A stretch of DNA of 64,000 bases from Chlamydia serpentis (GTDB lineage Bacteria; Chlamydiota; Chlamydiia; Chlamydiales; Chlamydiaceae). This document shows positions 19,008 to 27,877 of this stretch, piece by piece. The stretch lies in assembly GCF_900239945.1 (NCBI RefSeq), contig NZ_LT993738.1:744001-808000 (forward strand), in the 5' to 3' direction. The position numbers were made by a program, and so were the translations under genes. The notes beneath the pieces were generated by a model, which searched no databases, was not told the origin of the DNA, and worked only from the letters and a program-made list of their open reading frames with translations. Position 1 is the stretch's first letter, and each line of letters opens with the position of its first letter.

Positions 19008-20123
19008 TTATACCTCTAAAACGCGAATCCCTAAAACATCTCCCAAAGCAATAATTTCGCCCCTTCCGACCTTAGCTCCATCTAAGATAATATCTATACC
19101 ATGTGCTGGATGGGCTCGCAAATTCAATACACTCCCTAAATTCAGCTTAATAAATTCATCAACAGCTAACGAATACCTCGCCACTTCAACTACCAGCTTA
19201 CTGTATCCAGGAAGGGGAGCTGCAGGAGCTGGTTGATTATCAGGAAGAGGAGGGTCTTCATGAGCAAGATTAGGATAACTTGTGATCTTAAATTCTCCTG
19301 AAGAGAGACTTAAAAAACGCCCACCAAAAAACTGATGATTTTGCACTGTAAGTAGAGCTCCGCTTTCTTCTGTTTCAGGATCATAAAGGCAACTATCTAA
19401 CATAATAAATGATCCTGGAACTACCTGATGCCATTCCTCTTGAGTCAGCTGAGAATATCCCACTTCTACAGAAAGAGAGAGCAATTGTGTTTGATCTATA
19501 TTGTGAAAATCTGCCTCTTCACTTAGATCAGAGAAAAACTTTTGAGAACTTTGAAAAGTTTCTTGAGGTAATAATAGACGGAAGTGAACATTTTTGCCGT
19601 CTAGGCGCAGAGAAATATCTACAACCTGGTAAGAACCTTTTAGACTTTTAGCAGTAAATAAGGCCTCACCAGCTACTTTAGCAGATAAAGAGGGAACCCA
19701 CTGTAACTCTTCAAATAATTTACAAATTTCTGCTACAAAATAGTAATGAAAACCTAAGAGTTTATCTTTCTCATAAAAATATGAAGCGAGACTAGCATCA
19801 TCGAATACTGCTACCATGAGTTCCTGGAGGTCCTCTTCAGATGTTAGGAACAATATAGTTCCTACTTCCCAAGGCTGGACTACCATAGGTTGTATTAAGA
19901 GATGCAGACCAAATTCTTTAGTTGCTTCTAGAGCAGTTATAGATCCCCGAAAGCTTATAGAAATTTGGACATCTTCGATTCGAAATTTCTCTCTGATTTT
20001 ATGTTGGCTAAGTTCCTTTGGGAACTGAGGAGCAGCAATCTGCTCCTCAGACTTTCCTAGGGACCTTAAAAAACTATTCCGAGATTTTAACCAACTTGCA
20101 CTAGGATCGGCTGTTACTGCCAT
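19008..20123 (-). CDS. cdsQ: CdsQ, type III secretion C-ring (sorting platform) protein
   Basis: 371-residue YscQ/FliN-type protein of the cytoplasmic ring that docks substrates and the ATPase complex. The C-terminal SpoA (FliN) domain spans about residues 290-371, with VDEFIKLNLGSVLNLRAHPA and GRGEIIALGDVLGIRVLEV. The N-terminal part is divergent, as in YscQ. In Yersinia, YscQ also gives a short C-terminal product from an internal start. Here an ATG at 19403 (codon 241) with AGGA nine bases upstream could make a similar 131-residue form. It lies 9 bases after cdsP and 15 before pkn5. Confidence 0.92.
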   Translation of the reverse strand: MAVTADPSASWLKSRNSFLRSLGKSEEQIAAPQFPKELSQHKIREKFRIEDVQISISFRGSITALEATKEFGLHLLIQPMVVQPWEVGTILFLTSEEDLQELMVAVFDDASLASYFYEKDKLLGFHYYFVAEICKLFEELQWVPSLSAKVAGEALFTAKSLKGSYQVVDISLRLDGKNVHFRLLLPQETFQSSQKFFSDLSEEADFHNIDQTQLLSLSVEVGYSQLTQEEWHQVVPGSFIMLDSCLYDPETEESGALLTVQNHQFFGGRFLSLSSGEFKITSYPNLAHEDPPLPDNQPAPAAPLPGYSKLVVEVARYSLAVDEFIKLNLGSVLNLRAHPAHGIDIILDGAKVGRGEIIALGDVLGIRVLEV

Positions 20124-20132
20124 AAGTTACCT

Positions 20133-20996
20133 TTATAAACGTGCTTCTTCAATTGTATAGGAATTTTGTTCTTTATCGTCTTGTTGTTGTTTTGAGTTCT
20201 GATCTCTTTGATCCCTCTCTTCATCTCTATGACGGATTGTAGAGGCAATCATATGTAAAGGTGTTTGCATTTCTTCAAGTTTAGGAAGCTGTACTAAAAG
20301 ATTTCCAACAGTAAATTCTTTTAAAGTCAGTTGATAATTTTTCAAAGCATTTACTAAAGAAGTAAGCTGACTAGGATTATTTACTACAAGATTAGCCGCC
20401 TCGGTCATCTGCGCAGCATCTACAAAACTTGAGAATTTCACAGAAAGCTCTTTCCCAGATTGCACTAATGTAAGATTAGCTCCAGCAAAGACTTCAGGAA
20501 CATTAGCATTAGCATCTAATACCAATTCCACAAGCTGATCACCGTTCATTTCAGAAATAACCATCGATTCTACAGTAGAAAGAATGAGATCTTGTATCCA
20601 CTGCGTATCGATGCCAGCTACAGCTACAGGAGCAACTTCCACAATAGTTTCTGTCGATCCGACTCCTGCAATATCTATGAGAGACATACCAGCAAAAGCA
20701 TTTTCAGCAAAGCAAAGCTCTTGAGACTCTTCTTTTAGCTCTTCCTCTTTTCCCCCTGCCTCAGCGATTTCATCATTAACACGCTTATCATCATCAGAAA
20801 GCTTTCTAGATTCTGTACGTGAATGACTTTTATTTGAAGAGGCTTTTTCTTGGCGTGTTTGTTGCTTTCCTTCTAAAGAAAACACCTGAACATCACGATT
20901 ATCTTTAGGTTCAGGAATAGCTTGAGAGTCGTGATGCACATTACGTGTATCTGTTTTAGAGCTGTATAATGATTCTGTTGTTTTGTTTAATTCCAT
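20133..20996 (-). CDS. cdsP: CdsP, YscP/FliK-position type III secretion protein
   Basis: 287-residue protein. The first about 100 residues are charged and low-complexity (QQTRQEKASSNKSHS, GGKEEELKEESQE). The C-terminal part (about 110-260) is a compact domain with SVKFSSFVDAAQMTEAANLV and LPKLEEMQTPLHMIAS, consistent with a needle-length or substrate-specificity switch protein, though similarity to YscP is weak. I assign it from its place between cdsO and cdsQ, as in Yersinia yscN-O-P-Q. It matches the position of CT671. Its start is three bases after cdsO. Confidence 0.75.
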   Translation of the reverse strand: MELNKTTESLYSSKTDTRNVHHDSQAIPEPKDNRDVQVFSLEGKQQTRQEKASSNKSHSRTESRKLSDDDKRVNDEIAEAGGKEEELKEESQELCFAENAFAGMSLIDIAGVGSTETIVEVAPVAVAGIDTQWIQDLILSTVESMVISEMNGDQLVELVLDANANVPEVFAGANLTLVQSGKELSVKFSSFVDAAQMTEAANLVVNNPSQLTSLVNALKNYQLTLKEFTVGNLLVQLPKLEEMQTPLHMIASTIRHRDEERDQRDQNSKQQQDDKEQNSYTIEEARL

Positions 20997-20999
20997 GAA

Positions 21000-21506
21000 C
21001 TAGCGTCCCCCTGATTCACGTTTTTTTTTCTGGCGCAGTTGAAAAAGCAATTGCCCCATCTCATCTTGTTCTTTTTCTTCAGCACGAGCTTCTTCTTTGA
21101 GAGCTTCCTTCATCCACTCTTCTTTATGAAGTCGCGTTTTCTCTTCCTCTTTTCTACGCTTAGCTAAATTTACTTCTGCTTTTTCAAGTTCTTTAGAAGC
21201 AGCCAGCACAGCATCTTTCTGTTTGTTTACCTTTTCTTCTTCTTCTGAGAGCTGCACTGCGACTACTTTAATGTAAGACTTAATCTGCAAAACAGCGTCA
21301 CTCGTTGTGCCTTCATCCAACAAATCACGAAGTTGCTGGATTTTTTGCATATAATGATTTTTAACTTTATCGCGCTCGGCTTCTTTTTCTCTTAATTTCT
21401 CTTGTTCTATTTCTAAAAGGCGTCGTTTTTCTTTAACAATTTTTTCAGCTCTATCTACACGATCCTTTTTAATCGTTAAAACAGGCTCTAGCGGATATTT
21501 TGCCAC
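21000..21506 (-). CDS. cdsO: CdsO, type III secretion central stalk protein (YscO/FliJ type)
   Basis: 168-residue, almost wholly coiled-coil protein rich in Lys and Glu (EKIVKEKRRLLEIEQEKLRE, EEEEKVNKQKDAVLAASKEL). YscO/FliJ proteins are two-helix coiled coils that sit in the ATPase hexamer and resemble the F1 gamma subunit. The position directly after the ATPase gene supports this. Sequence similarity beyond coiled-coil character is low. Confidence 0.85.
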   Translation of the reverse strand: MAKYPLEPVLTIKKDRVDRAEKIVKEKRRLLEIEQEKLREKEAERDKVKNHYMQKIQQLRDLLDEGTTSDAVLQIKSYIKVVAVQLSEEEEKVNKQKDAVLAASKELEKAEVNLAKRRKEEEKTRLHKEEWMKEALKEEARAEEKEQDEMGQLLFQLRQKKKRESGGR

Positions 21507-21523
21507 AGTATACTACTCTTTAT

Positions 21524-22852
21524 TTAGCGGAAAATGGCGCGCAGTTGCTGTGCTGCTTCCTCATAATTTGTTTTTTCATGGATATCTTGCTTTAAAAAGC
21601 GATTCAACTTGTCAATATGGTCAATAGCAAAATCTACTTCACGATCAGAGCCCCGACGATATTCTCCAATACGAATGAGCATCTCATTGGCTTTATATTT
21701 AGCCAAAACTTCCCTTGCTTTCCCTATTATGCGTCTTTGTTCTTCAGGAACAATAGCTGTCAACAATCGACTAATAGAGGCGAGTACATCGATTGCAGGA
21801 TAATGATATGCCTGAGCTAGAGCGTTAGATAGGACAATATGCCCGTCAAGAATAGATTTAACTTCGTCTGCAACAGGTTCATTCATATCATCACCTGCTA
21901 CTAAGACTGTATAAAACGCTGTAATTGTTCCTTTGTCAGAGGCTCCTGATCTTTCTAAGAGGCGTGGTAGTGTGGAAAAAACTGAGGGAGTGTACCCTGC
22001 TCTAGCAGGAGGTTCTCCAGCAGCTAAACCCACTTCCCTTAATGCACGAGCAAATCGTGTAACAGAATCCATCATAAGGACTACAGTTTTACCTTGGTCA
22101 CGAAAATACTCTGCAATTGCAGTTCCCACATAAGCAGCATTAAGTCGTAATTGTGACGATTGATCAGAGGTAGAAACAACGACTACCGAACGTTTCATTC
22201 CTTCTTCTCCTAAGTCCCCCTCAATGAACTCACGTACTTCACGCCCTCTTTCTCCAATAAGCGCAATTACATTAACGTCAGCTTCTTCAGCATTTCTTGC
22301 GATCATACCTAGAAGTGAAGATTTCCCTACTCCGGCACCAGCAAAAATTCCAATACGCTGCCCCCTTGCAACCGTAAGCATACCGTCTATACAACGTACA
22401 CCTGTAGATAAAATCTGTCGTAATTTTGCCCTGTGTAAAGGATCGGGAGGCGCACGAAAAATAGGAAAAGTTTCATCAACATTCTGTAGTGGGCCCTTAG
22501 CTTCTACGTCTATAGGTTCTCCCAACCCATTCAGAACTCGACCTAACAAACCATTACCTGCGCGGATATGTAGAGGCAAGCCTGTAGGGATGACTTCGGA
22601 AGAAGGACTAACTCCTGTCAGCTCTCCTAACGGAGAGAGAAAAGCAAAACTTTGGGTAAAACCGACAACTTCTGTAACTAAGGGCTCCATACCACTACGT
22701 TTTACTAAACACACTTCTCCAACACGTACGTTAGGAACTACGGCTTTGATCAACATACCAACGACTTCTGTAATGCGTCCTACTACAGTCGTAAGATTCA
22801 CATCGCTGAGTTGAGACATGAGCGCATTAAAATCTGTTGTTAATTGATCCAT
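21524..22852 (-). CDS. cdsN: CdsN, type III secretion ATPase
   Basis: 442-residue FliI/YscN/F1-beta-like ATPase that unfolds substrates and frees chaperones at the export gate. Walker A GAGVGKSS lies near residues 170-178, followed by ALIGERGREVREF, Walker B VLMMDSVTRFARALREVGLA, and the ATPase C-terminal helical domain. The length matches the family (about 440). One base separates it from the CT668-type gene upstream. Confidence 0.97.
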   Translation of the reverse strand: MDQLTTDFNALMSQLSDVNLTTVVGRITEVVGMLIKAVVPNVRVGEVCLVKRSGMEPLVTEVVGFTQSFAFLSPLGELTGVSPSSEVIPTGLPLHIRAGNGLLGRVLNGLGEPIDVEAKGPLQNVDETFPIFRAPPDPLHRAKLRQILSTGVRCIDGMLTVARGQRIGIFAGAGVGKSSLLGMIARNAEEADVNVIALIGERGREVREFIEGDLGEEGMKRSVVVVSTSDQSSQLRLNAAYVGTAIAEYFRDQGKTVVLMMDSVTRFARALREVGLAAGEPPARAGYTPSVFSTLPRLLERSGASDKGTITAFYTVLVAGDDMNEPVADEVKSILDGHIVLSNALAQAYHYPAIDVLASISRLLTAIVPEEQRRIIGKAREVLAKYKANEMLIRIGEYRRGSDREVDFAIDHIDKLNRFLKQDIHEKTNYEEAAQQLRAIFR

Positions 22853-22853
22853 G

Positions 22854-23531
22854 TTAGCCCAATTGCGTTGTCATAATCGTTTTCACACTACTTACAGAGG
22901 TGCCTACAATACTAGCAAAAAGCTCTGCTCTTTGAGTAGCCCGCTGCACAGCATATTGTACTTTGAGGAAATTTGCTAAACTTTCGCGACTACCATCTCT
23001 ATCAGAAAAATAGAGTAGAGCGCGATTTAGGACTTCTTCCCCAGAAGAAACCCAGTTGATTACTTTTCTTGTCACTGAGGCATCTTCTGTTTGATCTCGT
23101 GTTTTAGCATCTTGTTGGGTATGCACAGCAATCGTATTTAAGTCATCGCTAATTAAATCTATGATAACGCCTACAGCTTGAAAATGTTCATCTGCAAACT
23201 GTGCTGTTGTCTGACTATCTTCGAATGTCGTACGAAAATCCCAAAGGCGTCCTTTAAGATTATTTATCTGCTCTTGAAGCTCTTCTGATTCCAAAGCATT
23301 TTGCAACTCAGGATCAACTAAATTAGAATTTTGATCTTGCATCAATGCCATGGGGTTAGGCTTAAATCCTTCAACAAGAGCATCTCCTTTAGGCGTAGCA
23401 TGTGATCCCAAAGCAAATGAAGGTATCTCTTTTTTTAATTCACTGGGTAAAGGAGTGCCTGTATTTTGATTTACAGATTGAATTTCTGCATTTTCATCAA
23501 GATTAGGAAAATATTCTATAGGGTCTATCAT
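22854..23531 (-). CDS. T3S operon protein of the CT668 family
   Basis: 225-residue protein with no recognised catalytic motif. The N-terminal 90 residues are polar (DENAEIQSVNQNTGTPLPSE), the rest probably helical (LEQINN-type heptads, NRALLYFSDRDGSRESLANF, ATQRAELFASIVGTSVSSVK). It sits between cdsG and the ATPase gene, the place of CT668 in C. trachomatis. Helical content and location fit an inner-rod, stator or chaperone role, but none can be claimed. It starts 40 bases after cdsG. Confidence 0.7.
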   Translation of the reverse strand: MIDPIEYFPNLDENAEIQSVNQNTGTPLPSELKKEIPSFALGSHATPKGDALVEGFKPNPMALMQDQNSNLVDPELQNALESEELQEQINNLKGRLWDFRTTFEDSQTTAQFADEHFQAVGVIIDLISDDLNTIAVHTQQDAKTRDQTEDASVTRKVINWVSSGEEVLNRALLYFSDRDGSRESLANFLKVQYAVQRATQRAELFASIVGTSVSSVKTIMTTQLG

Positions 23532-23571
23532 ACAAAAAAACCATCTTACTATTCTTTATTTAGCCAAAAAC

Positions 23572-24021
23572 TCAGCCCAAAGGACCTGCGCTCTTTGTAA
23601 CTAAAGTATCGTGCCAATCTAACACAGATTGAGCAAGAGCTCGTGTAGATTCTATTTCACAATTTGCCATCACTTGATCAGCAAATTTGAGGCAACTTTC
23701 TAAACTCTCTCTACGGACTTCAAAAGAGCTTCCTTGATGTAAAACAATTAGCATATGCGTAAGAGATAAAAAGGCTTTTATACTCCAATTGTCTTCGTTT
23801 CCTTGTATAAGAGCATTTAAACGTTCTTCCGCGTCAAAAAGCTCCATTTTATGCAAAGAAATTAACGCTAGTCCCAGATCATGACCATAATGATTAGGGT
23901 TTAGAATATGCAAAGACTGAAAAAGTTTTCTTGCGCTCTCTTCATCTCCTTGTTTAATGGCCAAAAGCCCTGCTTCAAATAACAAAGCAAAGTCTGCTTC
24001 AAATATTTCCAAATCTCCCAT
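23572..24021 (-). CDS. cdsG: CdsG, needle-subunit chaperone (YscG-like TPR fold)
   Basis: 149-residue acidic helical protein with TPR-like pairs (FEAGLLAIKQGDEESARKLF, LGLALISLHKMELFDAEERL). In Yersinia the YscE-YscG pair binds the needle subunit YscF in the cytosol and keeps it from polymerising; here the three genes cdsE, cdsF and cdsG lie together in the same way. It starts 18 bases after cdsF. Confidence 0.85.
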   Translation of the reverse strand: MGDLEIFEADFALLFEAGLLAIKQGDEESARKLFQSLHILNPNHYGHDLGLALISLHKMELFDAEERLNALIQGNEDNWSIKAFLSLTHMLIVLHQGSSFEVRRESLESCLKFADQVMANCEIESTRALAQSVLDWHDTLVTKSAGPLG

Positions 24022-24039
24022 GATCCTTTCCTTATATTA

Positions 24040-24294
24040 TTAACTTCCCTTAACGGCTCTAGCCATTGTGATCATCTCTGTATTCACAGCAGTTAGAATG
24101 TTTGATACAGATTCCATATACTGTGATAAAATCTGCATACGGAATTGCAAATTAAACATGGTTCCCAAGTCCACAGTACCTTGTGTTGATGTTTCTAATT
24201 CAGTTAAATATTGCTGAACACCCTTAACGTAAGTACATACACCGTCAAGCATCTTATTAAAATCAAATGCTGTGCAGCTTTTATTCGTAGCCAT
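24040..24294 (-). CDS. cdsF: CdsF, type III secretion needle subunit
   Basis: 84-residue helical-hairpin protein with the size of the needle family (YscF 87, PrgI 80). Motifs FNLQFRMQILSQYMESVSNI and AVNTEMITMARAVKGS at the C-terminus fit needle subunits. A GGGGAGAA ribosome site lies just upstream. Two cysteines (C6, C19) are present, in line with reports that the chlamydial needle protein has cysteines and can be disulfide linked. Confidence 0.92.
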   Translation of the reverse strand: MATNKSCTAFDFNKMLDGVCTYVKGVQQYLTELETSTQGTVDLGTMFNLQFRMQILSQYMESVSNILTAVNTEMITMARAVKGS

Positions 24295-24315
24295 AGATTT
24301 CTCCCCTCTGGATCT

Positions 24316-24564
24316 TTATATCATCTTGCGGTTGATCCGACCCAAAACTTTTTGCAGAGCCACATAGCCTGCTAACAACGCCTGTTGTTGCCCAAAAGAT
24401 TCTTTGTCTGATCCTTCTCGAAGAAGTGCGTTTAACTTGTGAACTTTATTTTGAACTTTATTTTTAAGTTCTTGAGCTTTGTTCTGATCTTGCATATCTT
24501 GTTCTAAGTCTAACAGCGGCTGAGCATTTTTTTCTTTCGCTGTTGTATTTTCCATATTAAACAT
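24316..24564 (-). CDS. cdsE: CdsE, needle-subunit co-chaperone (YscE-like)
   Basis: 82-residue helical protein (QDQNKAQELKNKVQNKVHKL) that by position and size should pair with CdsG to hold the needle subunit CdsF. The first ATG at 24564 has AGGT nine bases upstream; a second in-frame ATG at 24555 is also possible. It starts 46 bases after cdsD. Confidence 0.82.
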   Translation of the reverse strand: MFNMENTTAKEKNAQPLLDLEQDMQDQNKAQELKNKVQNKVHKLNALLREGSDKESFGQQQALLAGYVALQKVLGRINRKMI

Positions 24565-24610
24565 AGAATATCTACCTAAATATAAATAATTAATAAATCC
24601 CGATACTTGG

Positions 24611-27103
24611 TTATTTATTGTAGTCGATTTTATATTTCAACCCTTCCTTTTCTAAAAAGATAGTGTTAGGTTGTATACTTGTTACTGTCATACCATCAAT
24701 AACATCTCCACGCGTTAGGATCCTACCATTGACAACTACATTTATACTTATTTCCCCGTATCTAGAATAGCCTGTGACACGATAACGATTGGGATAACGC
24801 AAGTTTAAATCTATAATTCCCTCTTCAGCAGGAAGTAAGACAGCAAAATTCTTAACTAATCTGACTCCAGGAATATTGGAAAGTTCTTGGACAACAGCAC
24901 GGAACTTATCTGCATCATCATTATTTACATAGCCAGTAAGAATAACCTCACCGTTTACAAAGGCTACGTGAATATTTGCAAAACCTCCTTGAAGAAGGTG
25001 ACCCGCTATTGCCTTGAGCATTTGCGTTTCAACAACAACTTTATTCTCTAGTAGTGATAGATAATTAAAATGTATATTTAAATAATCGACTAAGCAAGCA
25101 GCTTGATCTTCTGTTTTAACATAGCCTGTGATAATAAACTTTCCTGGTTCTGGAGAATGCATGCTGATGCCTTTAAACTCAGGTCGTTTTGACAACAAGA
25201 TATTCATTTCTTGCCAAACGGCTTCATCATCTATCACGTTGTCATCTATAGATTTTACAAAGGAAAGAGCATCTACTTTATAAAGTAGTTCACTTTTATC
25301 TGTACTATTTTTCACATGGCCAATTAAAAAAAGTTGACTGTTTGTTTTATTAAACGTATAGCGCACAGTAGGAAACTGATTAATTACCTGAGCAAGATCT
25401 TCTTGATAGTTAATATTTTCTAAAGGAACAACCTCCTTTGTATGAAAAAGAGAGGCCGTCCCTATACCAAATAGGATAGCTAATCCACCAATAAACAAAG
25501 TAAGAATGAAGGATCCTGCTGGTAGTGTCGATTTCTTATATTGTTCTTCTTGTTGTAGAGCCTCTTGTTTTTCTAGCTCTTCAGCATCTTGCTGTCTTCC
25601 AAATAAATTATAATCTTCAGGGGATAGAGAAGCTACTATAGTATCAGCAGGAGCATGATGATCTATAAGTAAAAACAACGTAGTCCCTAAAGCTACAGCC
25701 TGATTTGAACTTAACGTAGAAGTTTTATCAATTTTCCTTCCTTCAACAATCACGCCATTTTTACTCTCGAGATCTTCGATAATGATACCACCATCATTAC
25801 CTACACTAATTTTTGCATGCTGATGAGAAACACTTAAATCATTAAACACTATGTCACAAGTTGTAGGATCTGTACCTAAAATATAGGTTTTTCCTGAATC
25901 TAAATGGAATTCAGCTCCAATATTAGCGCCAGATAGTACTTTAAGTAGAAAACGCGAAGGCTGAGTTAAATCTATAGAGATATTTTTTTTAGCAATTTCG
26001 TCGATTTCCGCAGGAAAAATTGTCTGATCAAATCGGAAAAGATCTTGAATATGAAAGGGAGATAGAACAGAATTCTTCGTATGTTCTATCTTCTTAGACT
26101 GTTCTTTATTATCCGCCTGAGCTTTTTCATTTCCATCACTATCAATACCAGACTCTTCTTGATCCTCTCCATTACTTTCAGCAAGATGCTCTTCCTCTTC
26201 TAGAAAGGCTTCTTCTGATTTCTTATCCTCTAAGTCTTTTTCTACATCGGAAGCTATTACTTCTGCCTTAGATTTGTCTGTTTTTTGTGTTAAATCAAGC
26301 TCTTTTTTTTTCTCTATTTTTTTTTCTTTCACAGATTTATTTTTTTTCGAGGGACTATTATCCATAGAAGCGTTCTCAGAAGTCGGATTTGCTGACTTTG
26401 GTTGCGGATCTTGACTAGACGAAGCTCCGTTATCTTCCATAATGGCATTCTGGGGTTGTTTATTTCCTTCCTCTCCTTCCGGAGAATCATTTGCATTTTG
26501 TGCCTTCGGATTCGAAGATTCTTGCAAAGATTCTAAGGAATCCTCCTGAGCGATTTTGCCTTTTGGCTGATTTTTTACCTTTTTTGCTGATGCAAGAAAA
26601 GCATCAGCAAGTTCTTGGTCCTTGTTTGTAATTGGAGCACTACTTGCCTCAGTTCCTTTGGACTTCTTCAAACCATCTGCTTGCGAAGTTGGCGGAGGCT
26701 CTGGAACTTGGCCTTGTTGATTATTATCGGACAAATTCTCTGAAGCATTAGGGAAATTTTCTTGAGGCAGCTCAAAATCATAAACAAGATCTTGAGGATC
26801 AAAATCATCTAACAAGAAAGAATAATGATTACTTCCTAGTATTAGACTATCTTCATTTTCTAATTGTGTAGTTTCTGTGATTTCAACGCCATTTACAAAA
26901 ATAGGATTAGCATCATCTAAATTTGTAATATAATAGTTTTCGTCTGTCTTATTGATAAGAGCTTGCGAAGCAGCGAGCTTGATATCTTCAATGGGAATGT
27001 CATTAGCACTAGAATCACGTCCTATAGACCAACTTACCCCATCTTCCAAGATAAAAATTAAACCAGACAAGGGGCCTTCATCAACAATTAATCGTACTGC
27101 CAT
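24611..27103 (-). CDS. cdsD: CdsD, type III secretion inner-membrane ring protein with two FHA domains
   Basis: 830-residue YscD-family protein. Order: FHA domain 1 (about 1-95, SIGRDSSANDIPIED); a long acidic, Ser/Glu/Lys-rich linker (about 100-365); FHA domain 2 (about 383-490, LSVSHQHAKI); one membrane segment (about 530-553, FILTLFIGGLAILFGIGTAS); then periplasmic BON-like ring domains. YscD proteins normally have one cytoplasmic FHA-like domain and about 420 residues, so the extra FHA and linker are chlamydial features. FHA1 keeps the phospho-binding GR but lacks SxxH; FHA2 has SxxH but GT in place of GR. Published work reports phosphorylation of chlamydial CdsD by PknD. Confidence 0.95.
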   Translation of the reverse strand: MAVRLIVDEGPLSGLIFILEDGVSWSIGRDSSANDIPIEDIKLAASQALINKTDENYYITNLDDANPIFVNGVEITETTQLENEDSLILGSNHYSFLLDDFDPQDLVYDFELPQENFPNASENLSDNNQQGQVPEPPPTSQADGLKKSKGTEASSAPITNKDQELADAFLASAKKVKNQPKGKIAQEDSLESLQESSNPKAQNANDSPEGEEGNKQPQNAIMEDNGASSSQDPQPKSANPTSENASMDNSPSKKNKSVKEKKIEKKKELDLTQKTDKSKAEVIASDVEKDLEDKKSEEAFLEEEEHLAESNGEDQEESGIDSDGNEKAQADNKEQSKKIEHTKNSVLSPFHIQDLFRFDQTIFPAEIDEIAKKNISIDLTQPSRFLLKVLSGANIGAEFHLDSGKTYILGTDPTTCDIVFNDLSVSHQHAKISVGNDGGIIIEDLESKNGVIVEGRKIDKTSTLSSNQAVALGTTLFLLIDHHAPADTIVASLSPEDYNLFGRQQDAEELEKQEALQQEEQYKKSTLPAGSFILTLFIGGLAILFGIGTASLFHTKEVVPLENINYQEDLAQVINQFPTVRYTFNKTNSQLFLIGHVKNSTDKSELLYKVDALSFVKSIDDNVIDDEAVWQEMNILLSKRPEFKGISMHSPEPGKFIITGYVKTEDQAACLVDYLNIHFNYLSLLENKVVVETQMLKAIAGHLLQGGFANIHVAFVNGEVILTGYVNNDDADKFRAVVQELSNIPGVRLVKNFAVLLPAEEGIIDLNLRYPNRYRVTGYSRYGEISINVVVNGRILTRGDVIDGMTVTSIQPNTIFLEKEGLKYKIDYNK

Positions 27104-27119
27104 TTACTCCACCTTGTTA

Positions 27120-27524
27120 CTATTTACCTAGGCCCAGATCTGACAACCACGTTTCTGCAAAATTCATAAAGCTCTCAACATAACGTACAAAATCATCATA
27201 GGTAGTATCCCCAGAAAATCTACGCACCATGACAACACGGCCTTCGGAATCTAGCCCTAAAGCGCTACCTCCTGTTTCCCTACCAAATAAATTACCAATC
27301 ATCATTTGCAAGTATAATTTTGGTGTATCAGCAGATGGAAGGAAAGCTCCTAAAGAAGCACTTAAAACAATATCGTTATCAGCATTTTGCTGAACGCGTA
27401 CTTTAATTATCTCACTTATAGGCAGGACATAGGCTCCATCAGCATCAAACTCAAGCGTTGACGTTATACCCATATACGTGGCAAAATTTTTTATTAATTT
27501 TTCCAACATACTCGTGTTTTCCAA
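27120..27524 (-). CDS. scc4: Scc4-type T3S chaperone and RNA-polymerase-binding regulator (CT663 family)
   Basis: 134-residue protein of the CesT/class I T3S chaperone fold ([48 protein letters not shown]). CT663/Scc4 in C. trachomatis is known as a chaperone of the CopN gatekeeper and as an inhibitor that binds sigma-66 and the polymerase beta flap. It heads the T3S operon, 16 bases before cdsD. The frame opens with TTG at 27524 ([10 protein letters not shown]); an ATG at 27509 would give 129 residues. I see no strong ribosome site for either. Confidence 0.88.
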   Translation of the reverse strand: MENTSMLEKLIKNFATYMGITSTLEFDADGAYVLPISEIIKVRVQQNADNDIVLSASLGAFLPSADTPKLYLQMMIGNLFGRETGGSALGLDSEGRVVMVRRFSGDTTYDDFVRYVESFMNFAETWLSDLGLGK

Positions 27525-27877
27525 CGCAGCAATGGTTGTCTTTGCTCCACGAGGAATCTAGACAATCTCATTTCTAAAACCTGCTTTTTGTTCCTTTAAA
27601 TCGAGTTATGCCAATACGAACTTTAAAAATAAAAATGATTTCTTATTTGTAGAAACAGCATTAAGTGATTTTTTTTGTTCATCTTTTTCATTATAAAGAA
27701 CAAGAGACCACAAGAAAAATCGAGCTGAATTCATTACAAGATTTAATAATATAACCCATCAGTCAACCAAAATACGTTCATTGGCGCATAGATATCGGGG
27801 GCGTTCGTACTTCTAATGAAAGCTTAGAGTATTTTCGAAAGCTGTATATGTCAAGAGATGAATTAGGCATTAAAGCA
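27525..27877. other. Promoter region of the T3S operon, with a stretch of possible decayed coding sequence
   Basis: 353 bases between hemA and scc4, both read leftward. It should hold the T3S operon promoter and the end of the hemA transcript. On the plus strand, 27755-27889 stays open for 44 codons up to a stop, with no start codon near its 5' end. No clear stem-loop terminator is seen. Confidence 0.5.

Noticed and set aside
22224..22814. Long plus-strand open frame (196 codons) opposite cdsN
   Set aside because: It is antisense to a highly conserved ATPase, so the open frame follows from the codon usage of cdsN. It has no ribosome site or recognisable domain.
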